From the NCBI RefSeq assembly GCF_004121055.1, contig NZ_PYAL01000002.1:372001-436000 (forward strand): a stretch of 64,000 nt of DNA, given 5' to 3'. Below, one piece after another: positions 35,368 through 44,450 of the stretch. Both the position numbers and the translations under genes were made by a program. Under the pieces are notes generated by a model that saw nothing but the letters and a program-made list of their open reading frames with translations, was not told where the DNA came from and made no database searches. Every line of letters begins with the position of its first letter. Position 1 is the stretch's first letter. The DNA is from Achromobacter aloeverae. GTDB taxonomy: Bacteria > Pseudomonadota > Gammaproteobacteria > Burkholderiales > Burkholderiaceae_B.

Positions 35368-36021
35368 ATGCGAGCTAGCAGCAATACCAGCCAAGCACTG
35401 CACCAGACCATACGCGACACCTTGCGGGAGGAGATTCTTGCGGGTGCCCTGCCGGGCGGGACGCAACTGCGGCAGGACGCCTTGGCGCAGCGTTTCAACG
35501 CCAGCCGCCTGCCCGTCCGGGAAGCGCTCAAGCAATTGGAGTCGGAAGGACTGGTGACTTACCAGATGCACCGGGGCGCGGTGGTCGCCAGCATGGACCT
35601 GGAGCAGCTCTGCGAGCTGCTGGACATACGCGTCGCATTGGAGTGCCACGCCGCCAGGCTGGCGGTGCCAAACATGGTCGAACGCGACTTCACCGCGATG
35701 GAGCGCATCCTGACGGAATACTCGGCGGCAGCCAGCGTGGCGCAATGGGCGGAGTACAACCGGCAATTCCACCTGGCGCTGTCAGCGCCGGCCAATAATC
35801 GACGTTTGCTGCGGCTCATCGAGGAGTACTGCCTGAATACGGATCGCTACATGCATGTCGCGATGTCCCAGGTGATGGGCAAGGAGCAGCCGCAGCGCGA
35901 CCATTACCGCTTGTTGGAATACTGTCGCAAGCGTGACGCGGCACGCGTGGCGGCCCTGCTGGAGTCGCACATCCTGGACACCAGGCGCGAGCTGATGGCG
36001 TCGGTGCGCGGGGCGCGATGA
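35368..36021 (+). CDS. GntR-family (FadR/FCD) transcriptional regulator
   Basis: A 217-residue repressor. The winged HTH covers about 12-75 (LREEILAGALPGGTQLRQDALAQRFNASRLPVREAL, shown in part) and the FCD ligand domain about 80-210. The metal-ligand histidines of FCD proteins appear as NRQFHLAL, RDHYRLLE and SHILDTR. It binds DNA as a dimer and is usually released by an organic or amino acid. The nested palindromes upstream fit autoregulation and control of the divergent proC. Confidence 0.92.
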   Translation: MRASSNTSQALHQTIRDTLREEILAGALPGGTQLRQDALAQRFNASRLPVREALKQLESEGLVTYQMHRGAVVASMDLEQLCELLDIRVALECHAARLAVPNMVERDFTAMERILTEYSAAASVAQWAEYNRQFHLALSAPANNRRLLRLIEEYCLNTDRYMHVAMSQVMGKEQPQRDHYRLLEYCRKRDAARVAALLESHILDTRRELMASVRGAR

Positions 36022-36074
36022 CGCACGGACTGCTCACAGCCCATGGTGGACTCCTTGAAACGAAGGGACGATGC

Positions 36075-37601
36075 TCATAAACCAGCAGCCGTTTCGACTA
36101 CCGGATGGTGTCCGGGTGGTGCGGAACTGACGGTCGCGTCGGTATCGGAGTCGTCCTGCCAACCCGCGCCCAGCGCCTTGTAGAGTGCGATGGCGCCGCT
36201 CACTTCCTTCCCCTGGCTTTGGGCCAGTGCGTCACGTGCTTGATTGGCCGCGCGCTGGGCGGTAAGCACCGGAAGATAGGCGGTCAGGCCATTGCGATAG
36301 AGCCGCGTTGCGCGATCGAGCGCCTTTTGGCTGTCAGCCACCGCCGCGGCCAGCGAGGCTTGTCGACCACGTTCGCTGTTCAGCGTCGTCAGGGCGTCTT
36401 CCACATCGCGCAGCGCCAGTCGCACGTCGCGCGCATAGGCCAGCCGCGCCTCAGCGGCGCCAGCCTGTGCCGCCGTAACGCCAGCTTTTGCCCGGCCGCC
36501 TTCGTAGAGCGCCTGGCTCGCCTCCATACCTGCTGACCACGCCAGGCTCGCGCCAGAAAACAGGTCGTGCAGCAGACTGGCCGTGGTACCGAAATTAAAC
36601 GGAATGGTGAAGTGTGGAAACCGAGCGGCCTCGGCCACCCCGATCAGCGCCGTAGCGCTGGCTAGCCGCCGTTCGTCTGCTTGCAAGTCGGGACGCTGGC
36701 GAATCACCTCCGAAGGCAATGCCAACGGCAGCGCCGGAGCCACGAGCAGCGTCGGCGCGGATTCGATCAGTGTGGCCCGCCAATCACCAGGGAACCCGCC
36801 CGCCAGTACCCCGATGGAGTGGCTCAGGCGCGCGATCTCGGCTTCCAATACGGGAGGCTGCGCTTCGACAGCTTCACGCTCGGCACGGGCCTGGGCGACC
36901 TCGGCAGACGTACCCAGGCCGCGCTGCAATGCCCGCTCGGTCAATTGCTCGCCCTCGATCAGATAGCGGATATTGTCGCGGACGATGGCGGCACGCGCCT
37001 GCGCCGTGCGCAGTTCGGCATAGTCGGCGGCCAGTTCGGCCAGTAAGCTCACCTGAAAGGCATGGCGGTCGTCTGCCAAGGCATCGACACCTGCATCGGC
37101 CGCCTCGACTGCCCGCCGGGTGCCCCCGAATACGTCCAGTTCCCAGCTCGCATCCAAGCCGGCACGCCAGGTGCGGGACCGGCCGATGCCCGGCGGCCAG
37201 TCCAGTGCCTTGCTGGAACGCAGAGCCTGCGCTGTCCCTCCCGCTGAAACGGTCGGTCCGAGCTCGGCCGCGACCTGGATGCGCTCGGCGCGCGCCTGTT
37301 GCAGCCGCGCTTGTGCAATGCCGAGATCCTGGTTGTTGGCTAACGCCTGTTCGACCAGCCGATCCAGCACCGGGTCCTTGAATGACTGCCACCATGTTTG
37401 CAGGCGCTCACGGTCCGCCGACGCGAAATTGCCGTGAGCTTCGTTCCATTGGGACGGCGTACTGACCTTCAGGGGGCGGTAATCGGGACCGACCGTCGTG
37501 CAACCGGACAGCCAGGTTGCCAGGAGCGCCGCCGCAAGGGTAGCCGACCGGCTGCTGCCCGGACCTGTATGGCGGGAAAAATGAGGGAATGTGCGTGCCA
37601 T
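36075..37601 (-). CDS. Outer-membrane efflux lipoprotein, NodT/OprM type
   Basis: A 508-residue TolC-like outer-membrane factor. The lipobox LSGC puts the lipidated cysteine at about residue 33, followed by TVGPDYRPLKV, typical of the NodT family. Two copies of the outer-membrane efflux repeat follow, with coiled-coil helices such as RAERIQVAAELGPTVSAGG. It is the last gene of a four-gene efflux operon, 8 bp after the membrane-fusion gene, and should form the channel for the FUSC pump. E. coli aaeXAB lacks a dedicated channel gene, so this operon is more self-contained. Confidence 0.93.
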   Translation of the reverse strand: MARTFPHFSRHTGPGSSRSATLAAALLATWLSGCTTVGPDYRPLKVSTPSQWNEAHGNFASADRERLQTWWQSFKDPVLDRLVEQALANNQDLGIAQARLQQARAERIQVAAELGPTVSAGGTAQALRSSKALDWPPGIGRSRTWRAGLDASWELDVFGGTRRAVEAADAGVDALADDRHAFQVSLLAELAADYAELRTAQARAAIVRDNIRYLIEGEQLTERALQRGLGTSAEVAQARAEREAVEAQPPVLEAEIARLSHSIGVLAGGFPGDWRATLIESAPTLLVAPALPLALPSEVIRQRPDLQADERRLASATALIGVAEAARFPHFTIPFNFGTTASLLHDLFSGASLAWSAGMEASQALYEGGRAKAGVTAAQAGAAEARLAYARDVRLALRDVEDALTTLNSERGRQASLAAAVADSQKALDRATRLYRNGLTAYLPVLTAQRAANQARDALAQSQGKEVSGAIALYKALGAGWQDDSDTDATVSSAPPGHHPVVETAAGL

Positions 37602-37609
37602 AACCGGGA

Positions 37610-38539
37610 TTACATCCAGCGATGCAAAAGCGAGGTCAAGCGCCCTTGGGGAACGGTGCTTTGTCCGGACTGGCCGACCTCAATGCTGCATGTCATACCG
37701 GCCACTAGCACGATACTGGCAGGCACTTGATCGATTTCGACCCGGACCGGGATACGCTGGGCTAGACGCACCCAACTGAAACTCGGCTCGACGCTGGGCA
37801 AGCCTTGAGCATCAGCCTGTTCGTTGGCGTCGGTGATGCCGCGCCCGATACTGGCAACACGCCCGTGTATCAGTTCTTCAAAACCCATCAAGCGAACCTG
37901 CGCTGGCGCTCCGGGATGGATGCCATGAAGCTTGGTTTCTTCGAAATATCCAGTGATCCAGAAGCTATGTGCGTCAAGCAAGGCGATGTTCGGATGTCCG
38001 GCCCCTGCATAGTCGCCCCGGCGTAGCCGTAAATGCGTCACATAGCCGTCCACGGGTGCCCGCAAGGTAGTGCGCTCCAGATCCAGATGCGCAACGTCCA
38101 GCGCGACCTGTGCGCGGCGTTGCTCGGCTTGGGCGATGGCGACGGCCTGGTTTGCACGATGAATGTCTTCGCGTGGCACCAGATCGTCCATGCCCTTGCG
38201 GCGCTGTGCGTCGTCGCGCTTCTGACCCAGCGCAGCCGTTGCTGCCGCGAGTTGCGCCTCGGCTTGGGCCACGGCGAGTTGGAAGCGCTCGGGGTCGATG
38301 CGATAGAGCACGTCTCCGCGGTTGACGTATTGGTCATCGACCACCGGGACGTCGATCACGGTTCCGTTGACTTCGGGAGCGATGCCTACGACCTGCGCGC
38401 TTACGCGGCCGTCGCGGGTCCAAGGCGCGAGCACGTAAGCCCGCCAGAGCGCACTGACCAGCATCCCCGCAGCGGTGACTGCCAACAGTGTCAAGGCCGC
38501 CTTCGCGGCAGGTTTCAAGAAGGAGATAGTGCTAGACAT
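37610..38539 (-). CDS. HlyD-family membrane fusion protein (AaeA-like)
   Basis: A 309-residue periplasmic adaptor. It has one N-terminal membrane anchor (~13-33), a biotinyl-lipoyl-like strand (VVGIAPEVNGTVIDVPVVDDQ), a helical hairpin in the middle, and the second lipoyl half TTLRAPVDGYVTHLRLRRGDY. The size and sequence fit AaeA, the partner of aromatic carboxylic acid efflux pumps. It overlaps the DUF1656 gene by 8 bp and precedes the channel gene by 8 bp. Confidence 0.92.
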   Translation of the reverse strand: MSSTISFLKPAAKAALTLLAVTAAGMLVSALWRAYVLAPWTRDGRVSAQVVGIAPEVNGTVIDVPVVDDQYVNRGDVLYRIDPERFQLAVAQAEAQLAAATAALGQKRDDAQRRKGMDDLVPREDIHRANQAVAIAQAEQRRAQVALDVAHLDLERTTLRAPVDGYVTHLRLRRGDYAGAGHPNIALLDAHSFWITGYFEETKLHGIHPGAPAQVRLMGFEELIHGRVASIGRGITDANEQADAQGLPSVEPSFSWVRLAQRIPVRVEIDQVPASIVLVAGMTCSIEVGQSGQSTVPQGRLTSLLHRWM

Positions 38540-38726
38540 ACAGGATGAGGATCGAAATCAGGCAAAGGGAAAGAGCAAACTCAAACAGGGCGGGATGCCA
38601 GATCCAGCGCAGAAGACCGCTGCGGGCGAGCAGGAAACGCAGCCACAGAAAAAGCGGTACGGTGATGCAGGCATAGACAAAGAACGGCGGCAGATAGACG
38701 CCGGCCAGGGCGACTTCACTGAGCAT
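38532..38726 (-). CDS. DUF1656 small membrane protein (AaeX-like)
   Basis: A 64-residue protein with two hydrophobic helices (VYLPPFFVYACITVPLFLWL and a C-terminal LFEFALSLCLISILILYV). Small DUF1656/AaeX proteins are characteristically encoded between the FUSC pump and its HlyD adaptor, as here. It overlaps both neighbours (11 bp with the pump gene, 8 bp with the adaptor gene). Its function is unknown beyond this association. Confidence 0.9.
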   Translation of the reverse strand: MLSEVALAGVYLPPFFVYACITVPLFLWLRFLLARSGLLRWIWHPALFEFALSLCLISILILYV

Positions 38727-40848
38727 GGGCAGAACTCCGAGGCAGCGTGGAAAAATAGCCTGCGTGGCCTTCGAGCACCTTGGCTACGTCGACCAGCGCG
38801 GCGGCTAAACGGTGCGGCTCGCTGCTACGGGCGTCGTCGGTCACGAACTGTCCAAGGCTGCGTGCGGCGCGGCGTGCATGCCCAGCGGCCCGGTCAGGGG
38901 AATCGGCCCTGCGAGCCATCCTGTGCAATGCGATCACCACCACCAGACGCAGGGGCGATGCGGAAGGTGTGCGCCGCAGCCATTGGTGCAGGCGCAATAG
39001 TTCGCGGCCCAGGTGCAAACTTGCCAGCGCTTCGTCGAGCGCATGGTCCATCGCGGCGGGCCTGGATTTGAGCAGGGCACCGAGCTGTGCCAAGCGATGT
39101 TGCTGGCGTAGCTGCCAGAGGCGATGGCCGGTCTTGCCACCGCGCAACACGGCAAGCGCTTCGTCGCGGATTCGGCGGCGCAACCGTTCAATGTCACGAA
39201 CCGGATTGCGCGGCCAGAAAAGCTTGAACCCTAGAAATGTCAGCGCGGTGCCGGCCAACCATGCCAACGACCAGTTCAGGAATAGCGTAAGGTCATAATG
39301 CATTGGGTTGTCCGCGGCGATTAACGTATTAAGCCCAACGAGATAGGCAAGCCCCGCCAAGGTATGGGCGGGAATGCTCGTGGCATAGATGCCAGGTAGC
39401 CAGAACAGGGCCAGTGTGATCAATAGCAGCGGCATTCCCTCGATATGAGGCAGCACGAAAAATGCGCACAGGAACGCAGTGGGAATGGCGTAGAGCGTTC
39501 CTTTCAAGAATTGAAATGCGCCCGCAGCGGGATTTGGCGAAGGAGAAAGCAATGCACAATAAGGAGCGGCGATCAGCAGCATGATGTCGCCGGCGGGCCA
39601 ACCGCTCGCGATCCACAGTGCACCGGCTGCGACGATCACCAGCATCGCCCGCGAGCCATTCTGTAGCGCCGTTGCCGTGTCTCGATGAAAGTGCACAGGG
39701 GAGCTTCCAGCACCTCGACGTGATTGATGCAGCGAGGCGATGCCTTCCAGTGCGGTCAAATAGTCGTCGATCTGTTCGACCAGCCGGTCACCGGTAATGA
39801 GAAGCGCGGCTTCTCCGGCCGGTTCGTCCAGGGGCAACTCGGCAAGCGTCTGACTCACTTGCATGCGGGCATGGCGCAGTTGTCGTATCGCCGTCTCGAT
39901 GCCTTGCACGCCACCGGCGACCTCCTGTTCTACTTTGTTCCATGCATTTTGCAGTGTCGGCTGCAAGGCACGAAGCGCTTGCATAGTTGCGCTGTGCGGC
40001 CGTAGCCGCGGTGCGCCGCCAACCACCGCGGCGAATAGGGATGCCATCGCATGTCGCACGGCTGCGGCGCGCTGCGCCAAGTCGGCCGACTCGGCTTTAC
40101 CCAGGGCCAGCAAGTCATCCACGTCATAGATTTCGGCCATGAGGCCGCGTTGCGCTGGCGCGACCCGTGGCGGTGCGCTGGTGCCGTTATCGCCTTCCGA
40201 TGTTCTCCACTGTGACGCGATAAAACTCGCTGTCGCGGCGGCAAGTCGATTAAGCAGCGATTCGAGCTTGCCGCGCACGCTGCGTCGACTGAATAGTGCG
40301 GACACCAAACTCACGCAGATAACTCCGATCGCCACGGTGGAGGCTCTACCCACAGCCTGCTCGAAAGCATGTTCTGGATGTTGCATGACGCCAAGGGTCG
40401 CCAAGCCGATCGTGTAACCCGCTACAGCTGCGCCGTAGGTCCGGAAGTGACGCAGCAGACTCATGGCCGCAACGCAAATGCCGAGCCAAAAGCCGTCGGC
40501 CAGCACGAATAACCATGGCATCTGCGCGAATGCGGCAGTCAGGGCCAAAGCCGCGAACATTCCAATAAGTGTTCCGAACAACCTCCATCGGCCCTTACCG
40601 ATAATCGCTCCTTGTACCGGGTTTAGTACGAGCAGAACGGTAGTCGCCGCGGAATACGGCATGTCCAACTCAAGTAAATAGGCTATCGTCAGCGCCAGCC
40701 AGGCCGCCAGAATAGAGCGCAGGACATAGGTCGCCCGCGGGGTGAGGAGGTCCAGCCGCGCGGGTCCGTGGGCAAGCCCGGCGAGCAGCCGCTTACGGGT
40801 CGATATAGGGGCGTCCGGGGACGCCGGCGGCACTGTTTCCGGACGCAC
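38716..40848 (-). CDS. FUSC-family efflux pump (AaeB-like)
   Basis: A 710-residue inner-membrane protein with two blocks of membrane helices (about residues 25-180 and 385-545), each followed by a soluble helical domain, the FUSC arrangement of AaeB and YccS. Relatives export aromatic carboxylic acids such as p-hydroxybenzoate. The gene begins with GTG at 40848; no better start lies near, and the first membrane block would be lost from later ATGs. A 10-bp inverted repeat lies immediately upstream, and a LysR gene precedes it on the same strand. Confidence 0.9.
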   Translation of the reverse strand: MRPETVPPASPDAPISTRKRLLAGLAHGPARLDLLTPRATYVLRSILAAWLALTIAYLLELDMPYSAATTVLLVLNPVQGAIIGKGRWRLFGTLIGMFAALALTAAFAQMPWLFVLADGFWLGICVAAMSLLRHFRTYGAAVAGYTIGLATLGVMQHPEHAFEQAVGRASTVAIGVICVSLVSALFSRRSVRGKLESLLNRLAAATASFIASQWRTSEGDNGTSAPPRVAPAQRGLMAEIYDVDDLLALGKAESADLAQRAAAVRHAMASLFAAVVGGAPRLRPHSATMQALRALQPTLQNAWNKVEQEVAGGVQGIETAIRQLRHARMQVSQTLAELPLDEPAGEAALLITGDRLVEQIDDYLTALEGIASLHQSRRGAGSSPVHFHRDTATALQNGSRAMLVIVAAGALWIASGWPAGDIMLLIAAPYCALLSPSPNPAAGAFQFLKGTLYAIPTAFLCAFFVLPHIEGMPLLLITLALFWLPGIYATSIPAHTLAGLAYLVGLNTLIAADNPMHYDLTLFLNWSLAWLAGTALTFLGFKLFWPRNPVRDIERLRRRIRDEALAVLRGGKTGHRLWQLRQQHRLAQLGALLKSRPAAMDHALDEALASLHLGRELLRLHQWLRRTPSASPLRLVVVIALHRMARRADSPDRAAGHARRAARSLGQFVTDDARSSEPHRLAAALVDVAKVLEGHAGYFSTLPRSSAHAQ

Positions 40849-40855
40849 GTAAGCT

Positions 40856-40909
40856 CTTTTCTGAAGTGATGGTCCGCCTACTTTAGGCCGGGCACTTCGT
40901 TCAGAAAAG
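40856..40909. promoter_or_regulatory. Inverted repeat at the promoter of the FUSC efflux operon
   Basis: CTTTTCTGAA (40856-40865) and TTCAGAAAAG (40900-40909) are perfect 10-bp arms 34 bp apart, starting 8 bp before the GTG of the pump gene. The proximal arm is close enough to overlap the ribosome site. The 122-bp gap is AT-rich relative to the genes and likely holds the promoter. It could be two LysR half-sites or an RNA hairpin. Confidence 0.6.
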
Positions 40910-40969
40910 TGACTTTATTTGAATCGATGATTGCATATCACGCACTGGTCGGACACGGTGGGTGCCACG

Positions 40970-41908
40970 CTATGTTTGCGCCGTACTGCACATCGAATCC
41001 ATGGGCTCGCCGTCGTCGCACAGTTCCCGGATCTTCCGGCGCAGCCACTGATGCGCGGGATCGTTCTGAAAGCGCGGATGCCACGCCTGGGTGAATAGCA
41101 CCGTTTCCAGCGGTACCGGCAGATCAAACAATCGGACCCGGAGGCCAGCCGCGACCGCGCTGTGCGCCAAATGCCCGGGTAGCGGCAACAGCAGGTCGGA
41201 ATCCTGCAAGGCGAAGAGGGCCGTAAAAGGCGCGGATACGACCAGAGCAACATGGCGGCGCAACCCCTGGGCTTCCAGGGCGGCGTCGATCGGGCCTGCC
41301 GACTTGCCGCGCCGGGATACGCCGATGTGGCCCCATCGGGTCAGCCGCTCGGCCGTGATGTCGTCGTCGAAGATAGGATGATTCTCGCGGGCGATGCCGA
41401 CGAAGGTGGTGGTGAACAATGGCTGTACACGGATTTCCGGCCCAAGCTTGCGCGACGCACTGATGAAGAGGTCGATGCGCCCGCTGCGTAACGCCTCATT
41501 GTCAACATCATCTTTCTCAGGCGAAAAGCGCAGCATGGCGCGCGGCATGTCAGTCGCCACCGCTTCCAGTAATCGCCCCGAGTGAATACCCACGAACACG
41601 TCGTTGGCGCGCACGTTGAAGCGACGCTCAAGTGTCTTCAAATCAACGTCGGCGGTGGGCCTGAGCACCTGGCTAGCCTGTTCGACCGCTGCTCGGACTT
41701 GTTCACGCAGCGCCAGGGCCCGGGGAGTGGGCACCAGTTTGCGCCCTGCCTGCACGAACACGGGATCACCGAGTGTTTCACGAATACGGCCCAAGGTACG
41801 GCTCATGGCCGGCGGACTCAGGTTCATGCGTCGGGCCGCGCCGACTACGCTGCCTTCTTCCAGCAGGGTGTCCAGCGCAAGCAGCAGGTTCAGATCGGGG
41901 TGATCCAT
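40970..41908 (-). CDS. LysR-family transcriptional regulator of the efflux operon
   Basis: A 312-residue LTTR of the NodD/SyrM-like branch: MDHPDLNLLLALDTLLEEGS, then the HTH AARRMNLSPPAMSRTLGRI and RLVPTPRALAL-type spacing. It lies directly upstream of, and in the same direction as, the FUSC operon with a 121-bp gap containing an inverted repeat, so it probably controls that operon in response to an aromatic or organic acid. Same-strand placement is less common than the divergent LysR layout. Confidence 0.9.
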   Translation of the reverse strand: MDHPDLNLLLALDTLLEEGSVVGAARRMNLSPPAMSRTLGRIRETLGDPVFVQAGRKLVPTPRALALREQVRAAVEQASQVLRPTADVDLKTLERRFNVRANDVFVGIHSGRLLEAVATDMPRAMLRFSPEKDDVDNEALRSGRIDLFISASRKLGPEIRVQPLFTTTFVGIARENHPIFDDDITAERLTRWGHIGVSRRGKSAGPIDAALEAQGLRRHVALVVSAPFTALFALQDSDLLLPLPGHLAHSAVAAGLRVRLFDLPVPLETVLFTQAWHPRFQNDPAHQWLRRKIRELCDDGEPMDSMCSTAQT

Positions 41909-42053
41909 CGCGCGCCTTGTTTGGATTGCACAGAATAGAATCCTCTCTCTTTACCAGTGCCGTGATTGGTAGTCAAACATGCCGTGTGGCCCAGGCTTTG
42001 GGCGTGTTACTACGTTGCTATGGTTGGTTGGGGAAAGTCAGTATCGCCTTCGG

Positions 42054-43073
42054 TTAATCGGTGCTTAGACGTGTCGCCGACTCCAGCGCAATCCGGTTGA
42101 CCAAAACGATGCCGATGGTTGTCCACCATTCGCCAGCCGCCAGGTCCATCATTCGCGCTTCGTCCTTGGCAATGGTCGTTTGTTCGGAACTGCGCAAGAA
42201 ATCCTCCAAGTCACCTACGCTGGCGAAGTTCATTAGCGTCACGCCGTCGATGGCGCTTGCCTGCGGGTGATACAGCGGCTGACCCGGTTCGGTCGGTCCA
42301 ATGTTGTGCAGCTGCACGTAGCGCCTGGCCCAACGCCCGGATTGCGCCGCTGCAAGTGGTGCATGATCGTGCAGCCACCATCTCTGGAAATCCTGGCGGC
42401 TGATCGATTGGTCGCGCACATGCAGTTTGACCAGCGTGATGGCCTCATTGCCCATGGCACTGGGCGCGATCACGTACTGGCGCGACAGCACTGGGGCAAT
42501 GTCGCGGAAGATGGCCTGGTCTTCGGGCAGGATTTTCTCGCGCACGCGGGCGGTGCCCAGGACCACGGCAACATCCTCTGGACTGGCGAAATTCAGATAG
42601 GCGATGCCATCCCAGCGCGGACGGCGGTAGGCTTCGATCCGGCCAATAACAGTAGGCCACAGCTTGCCTTGTGCATCGACGGGCGCGCGGTATGGTGGCG
42701 CGTCGGTATGACTGGGCCCTGGTGCAAAGCGGTGTAGTTGGTCATAACGCAGCAAACGATCCAGGCTTCGGTCGTCCGGCGCTTCGGCATGGACGAAGCG
42801 CACGCCATGCACCTTGCGCCAATACTCACCCCAATGCTCGAAGTTGAGGTTCGGGTTCCCCTCGAAGGCATTGTCAGCGGCGTCAGCGGCTGGATCGGCG
42901 ATGACGTTGCCAGCATGGTCCAGTACATGGCCATCGGCGCGTCGACGTTCGGTCAACGGTGTATTGTCGGCCCGCGAAAGCAGGGAAAACAATACTGTCA
43001 GCGGTCGGTCGCCACCAGGCCGCGGTTGAAGATAGGGGGGGCGGAACAATTGCTCCTCGACAGTCTTGGTCAT
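42054..43073 (-). CDS. EthD-domain protein, duplicated dimeric alpha-beta barrel
   Basis: A 339-residue protein. The C-terminal half (about 225-330) carries EthD-like features: WWLHDHAPLAAAQSG, RRYVQLHNI and DGVTLMNFASVGDLEDFL. A related half precedes it (WDGIAYLNFASPEDVAVVL), so it seems to be two fused barrel modules. EthD proteins are small dimers found with P450 and dioxygenase systems for ethers and aromatic compounds; some are decarboxylases or isomerases. The true start follows GGAG. Its ATG overlaps the stop of a truncated MFS gene (ATGA), a relic of translational coupling to an intact transporter. Confidence 0.8.
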   Translation of the reverse strand: MTKTVEEQLFRPPYLQPRPGGDRPLTVLFSLLSRADNTPLTERRRADGHVLDHAGNVIADPAADAADNAFEGNPNLNFEHWGEYWRKVHGVRFVHAEAPDDRSLDRLLRYDQLHRFAPGPSHTDAPPYRAPVDAQGKLWPTVIGRIEAYRRPRWDGIAYLNFASPEDVAVVLGTARVREKILPEDQAIFRDIAPVLSRQYVIAPSAMGNEAITLVKLHVRDQSISRQDFQRWWLHDHAPLAAAQSGRWARRYVQLHNIGPTEPGQPLYHPQASAIDGVTLMNFASVGDLEDFLRSSEQTTIAKDEARMMDLAAGEWWTTIGIVLVNRIALESATRLSTD

Positions 43074-43336
43074 CGGGAATGATCTCCAGAAGGACGATGA
43101 AGAAAGGAAACGGCCAGCGCAGTGCCGCCGGCCAGCGCAGAAAATCCATAGAGGCCAGGCGCGCCGGCAAGTGTCCATGTGGTGCTGCCTATGGCGGCAC
43201 CCGCTGCCATGCCGACCATCGCTCCCGTCATCAGCAAACCGTTGAGCCGGCTGCGTGCTTGTGGATCCAGTCCGTTGGCCAGAAGCCACACGGCACCATT
43301 CATGCGGGACGACATTGAGGGAGCCAACAAAGGCAT
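43070..43336 (-). pseudogene. C-terminal remnant of an MFS transporter
   Basis: Eighty-eight codons that match only the end of a ~400-residue YnfM-like major facilitator: NGLDPQARSRLNGLLMTGAMVG is the loop and start of a late helix, followed by two more hydrophobic segments and a charged tail. An in-frame stop immediately precedes its first ATG, and the missing ~300 residues are not found upstream, where the LysR promoter begins. It can no longer be a working transporter. The remaining reading frame still overlaps the EthD gene start, so translation of it may help express that gene. Confidence 0.8.
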
Positions 43337-43463
43337 CTAGACACTCGTTTTTATCTCGTGGGCACGACAACCCACTCCAAGCGCATAATATTGGCGAATC
43401 ACAATCGGATATATGCTCTATTAATCGCAATTGAGTTGAGTAAAAGTCGTCGATGAGTGCGCT

Positions 43464-44450
43464 ATGAAAACGCCTGATCCTTTTCGCGGCATCCGCGTCT
43501 TCATGCAGGTGATCCAGGCCGGTAGCTTCACGCTGGCGGCCGAACGGTTGGACATGAGCAAATCGGGGGTCGCCAAAAGCATTGCCCGTCTCGAAGCCGA
43601 CCTGGGGGTGCGACTTTTCCAGCGCACGACAAGGCGCCTGAGCTTGACTAATGAGGGCCGGCAATTCAGCGATGGTTGCGCGCGGGCGATAGCCGAGCTG
43701 GAGAACGCGCAGATGCAGGTCACGACGCGACAGCAGGAACTGGCGGGACGCTTGCGTGTCGACTTGCCTGTGGTTTTTGGCCGGCGCTGGGTACTGCCAG
43801 CGCTGCTGGAAATCGCCGCTGCCTATCCGGCACTCGAACTCGACGTGACCTTGAGCGATCGCCGGGTCGATCCGGTCGAGAATGGCATTGACTTGGTGAT
43901 CCGCATTGGATCATTGCAAGACAGCGCCACGCTGATCGCCAAGCCGCTGGGCGTGCAACAGGCCGTTTTGGTGGCGCATCCCGACTATCTAGACCGGCAC
44001 GGCCGGCCGCAAACCCTGGACGATCTGCACCATCACGCCTGCATCACCTTTGGCAGCGGCGGGCAGGCGCGGCCTTGGCACTTTCTGGATCGCCACGGCC
44101 ATAGTCTGTCGTTGACCGTCCATGGGCGGCTGGGCCTGAACCATAGTGAAGCCATCTTGGACGCAGCCCTGGCTGGGCATGGAATCGCGCTGCTGTCGGA
44201 CTGGCTGGTGGCCGAGCACTTGTCCGCGGCGCGATTGAGGCGAGTTTTGCCCCTGGTAAGTACCCAAGGCTTCCCGATTCATGCGGTATGGCAGAAAAAC
44301 CAACTTCTGTCGGCTAGAGTGCGCCATGTTGTCGATTTGCTGGAAAAGCGGTTTGTACCCAAAGCGCCTTGGCATGTCGGAGCGCTTGTAGATGGCGTCG
44401 CTCTGCCTCAGCGCACTTCCTCTCTCGTAGCGGGTGGCTCGCCGCCTTGA
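43464..44450 (+). CDS. LysR-family transcriptional regulator
   Basis: A 328-residue LTTR with HTH QAGSFTLAAERLDMSKSGVAKSIARLE, shown in part, near residues 18-45 and a DmlR-like ligand domain. It is longer than usual by ~25 residues at the C-terminus. The last 43 bp overlap the end of the convergent ene-reductase gene. It is divergent from the MFS remnant/EthD pair, so its original target transporter is now broken. Confidence 0.9.
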   Translation: MKTPDPFRGIRVFMQVIQAGSFTLAAERLDMSKSGVAKSIARLEADLGVRLFQRTTRRLSLTNEGRQFSDGCARAIAELENAQMQVTTRQQELAGRLRVDLPVVFGRRWVLPALLEIAAAYPALELDVTLSDRRVDPVENGIDLVIRIGSLQDSATLIAKPLGVQQAVLVAHPDYLDRHGRPQTLDDLHHHACITFGSGGQARPWHFLDRHGHSLSLTVHGRLGLNHSEAILDAALAGHGIALLSDWLVAEHLSAARLRRVLPLVSTQGFPIHAVWQKNQLLSARVRHVVDLLEKRFVPKAPWHVGALVDGVALPQRTSSLVAGGSPP

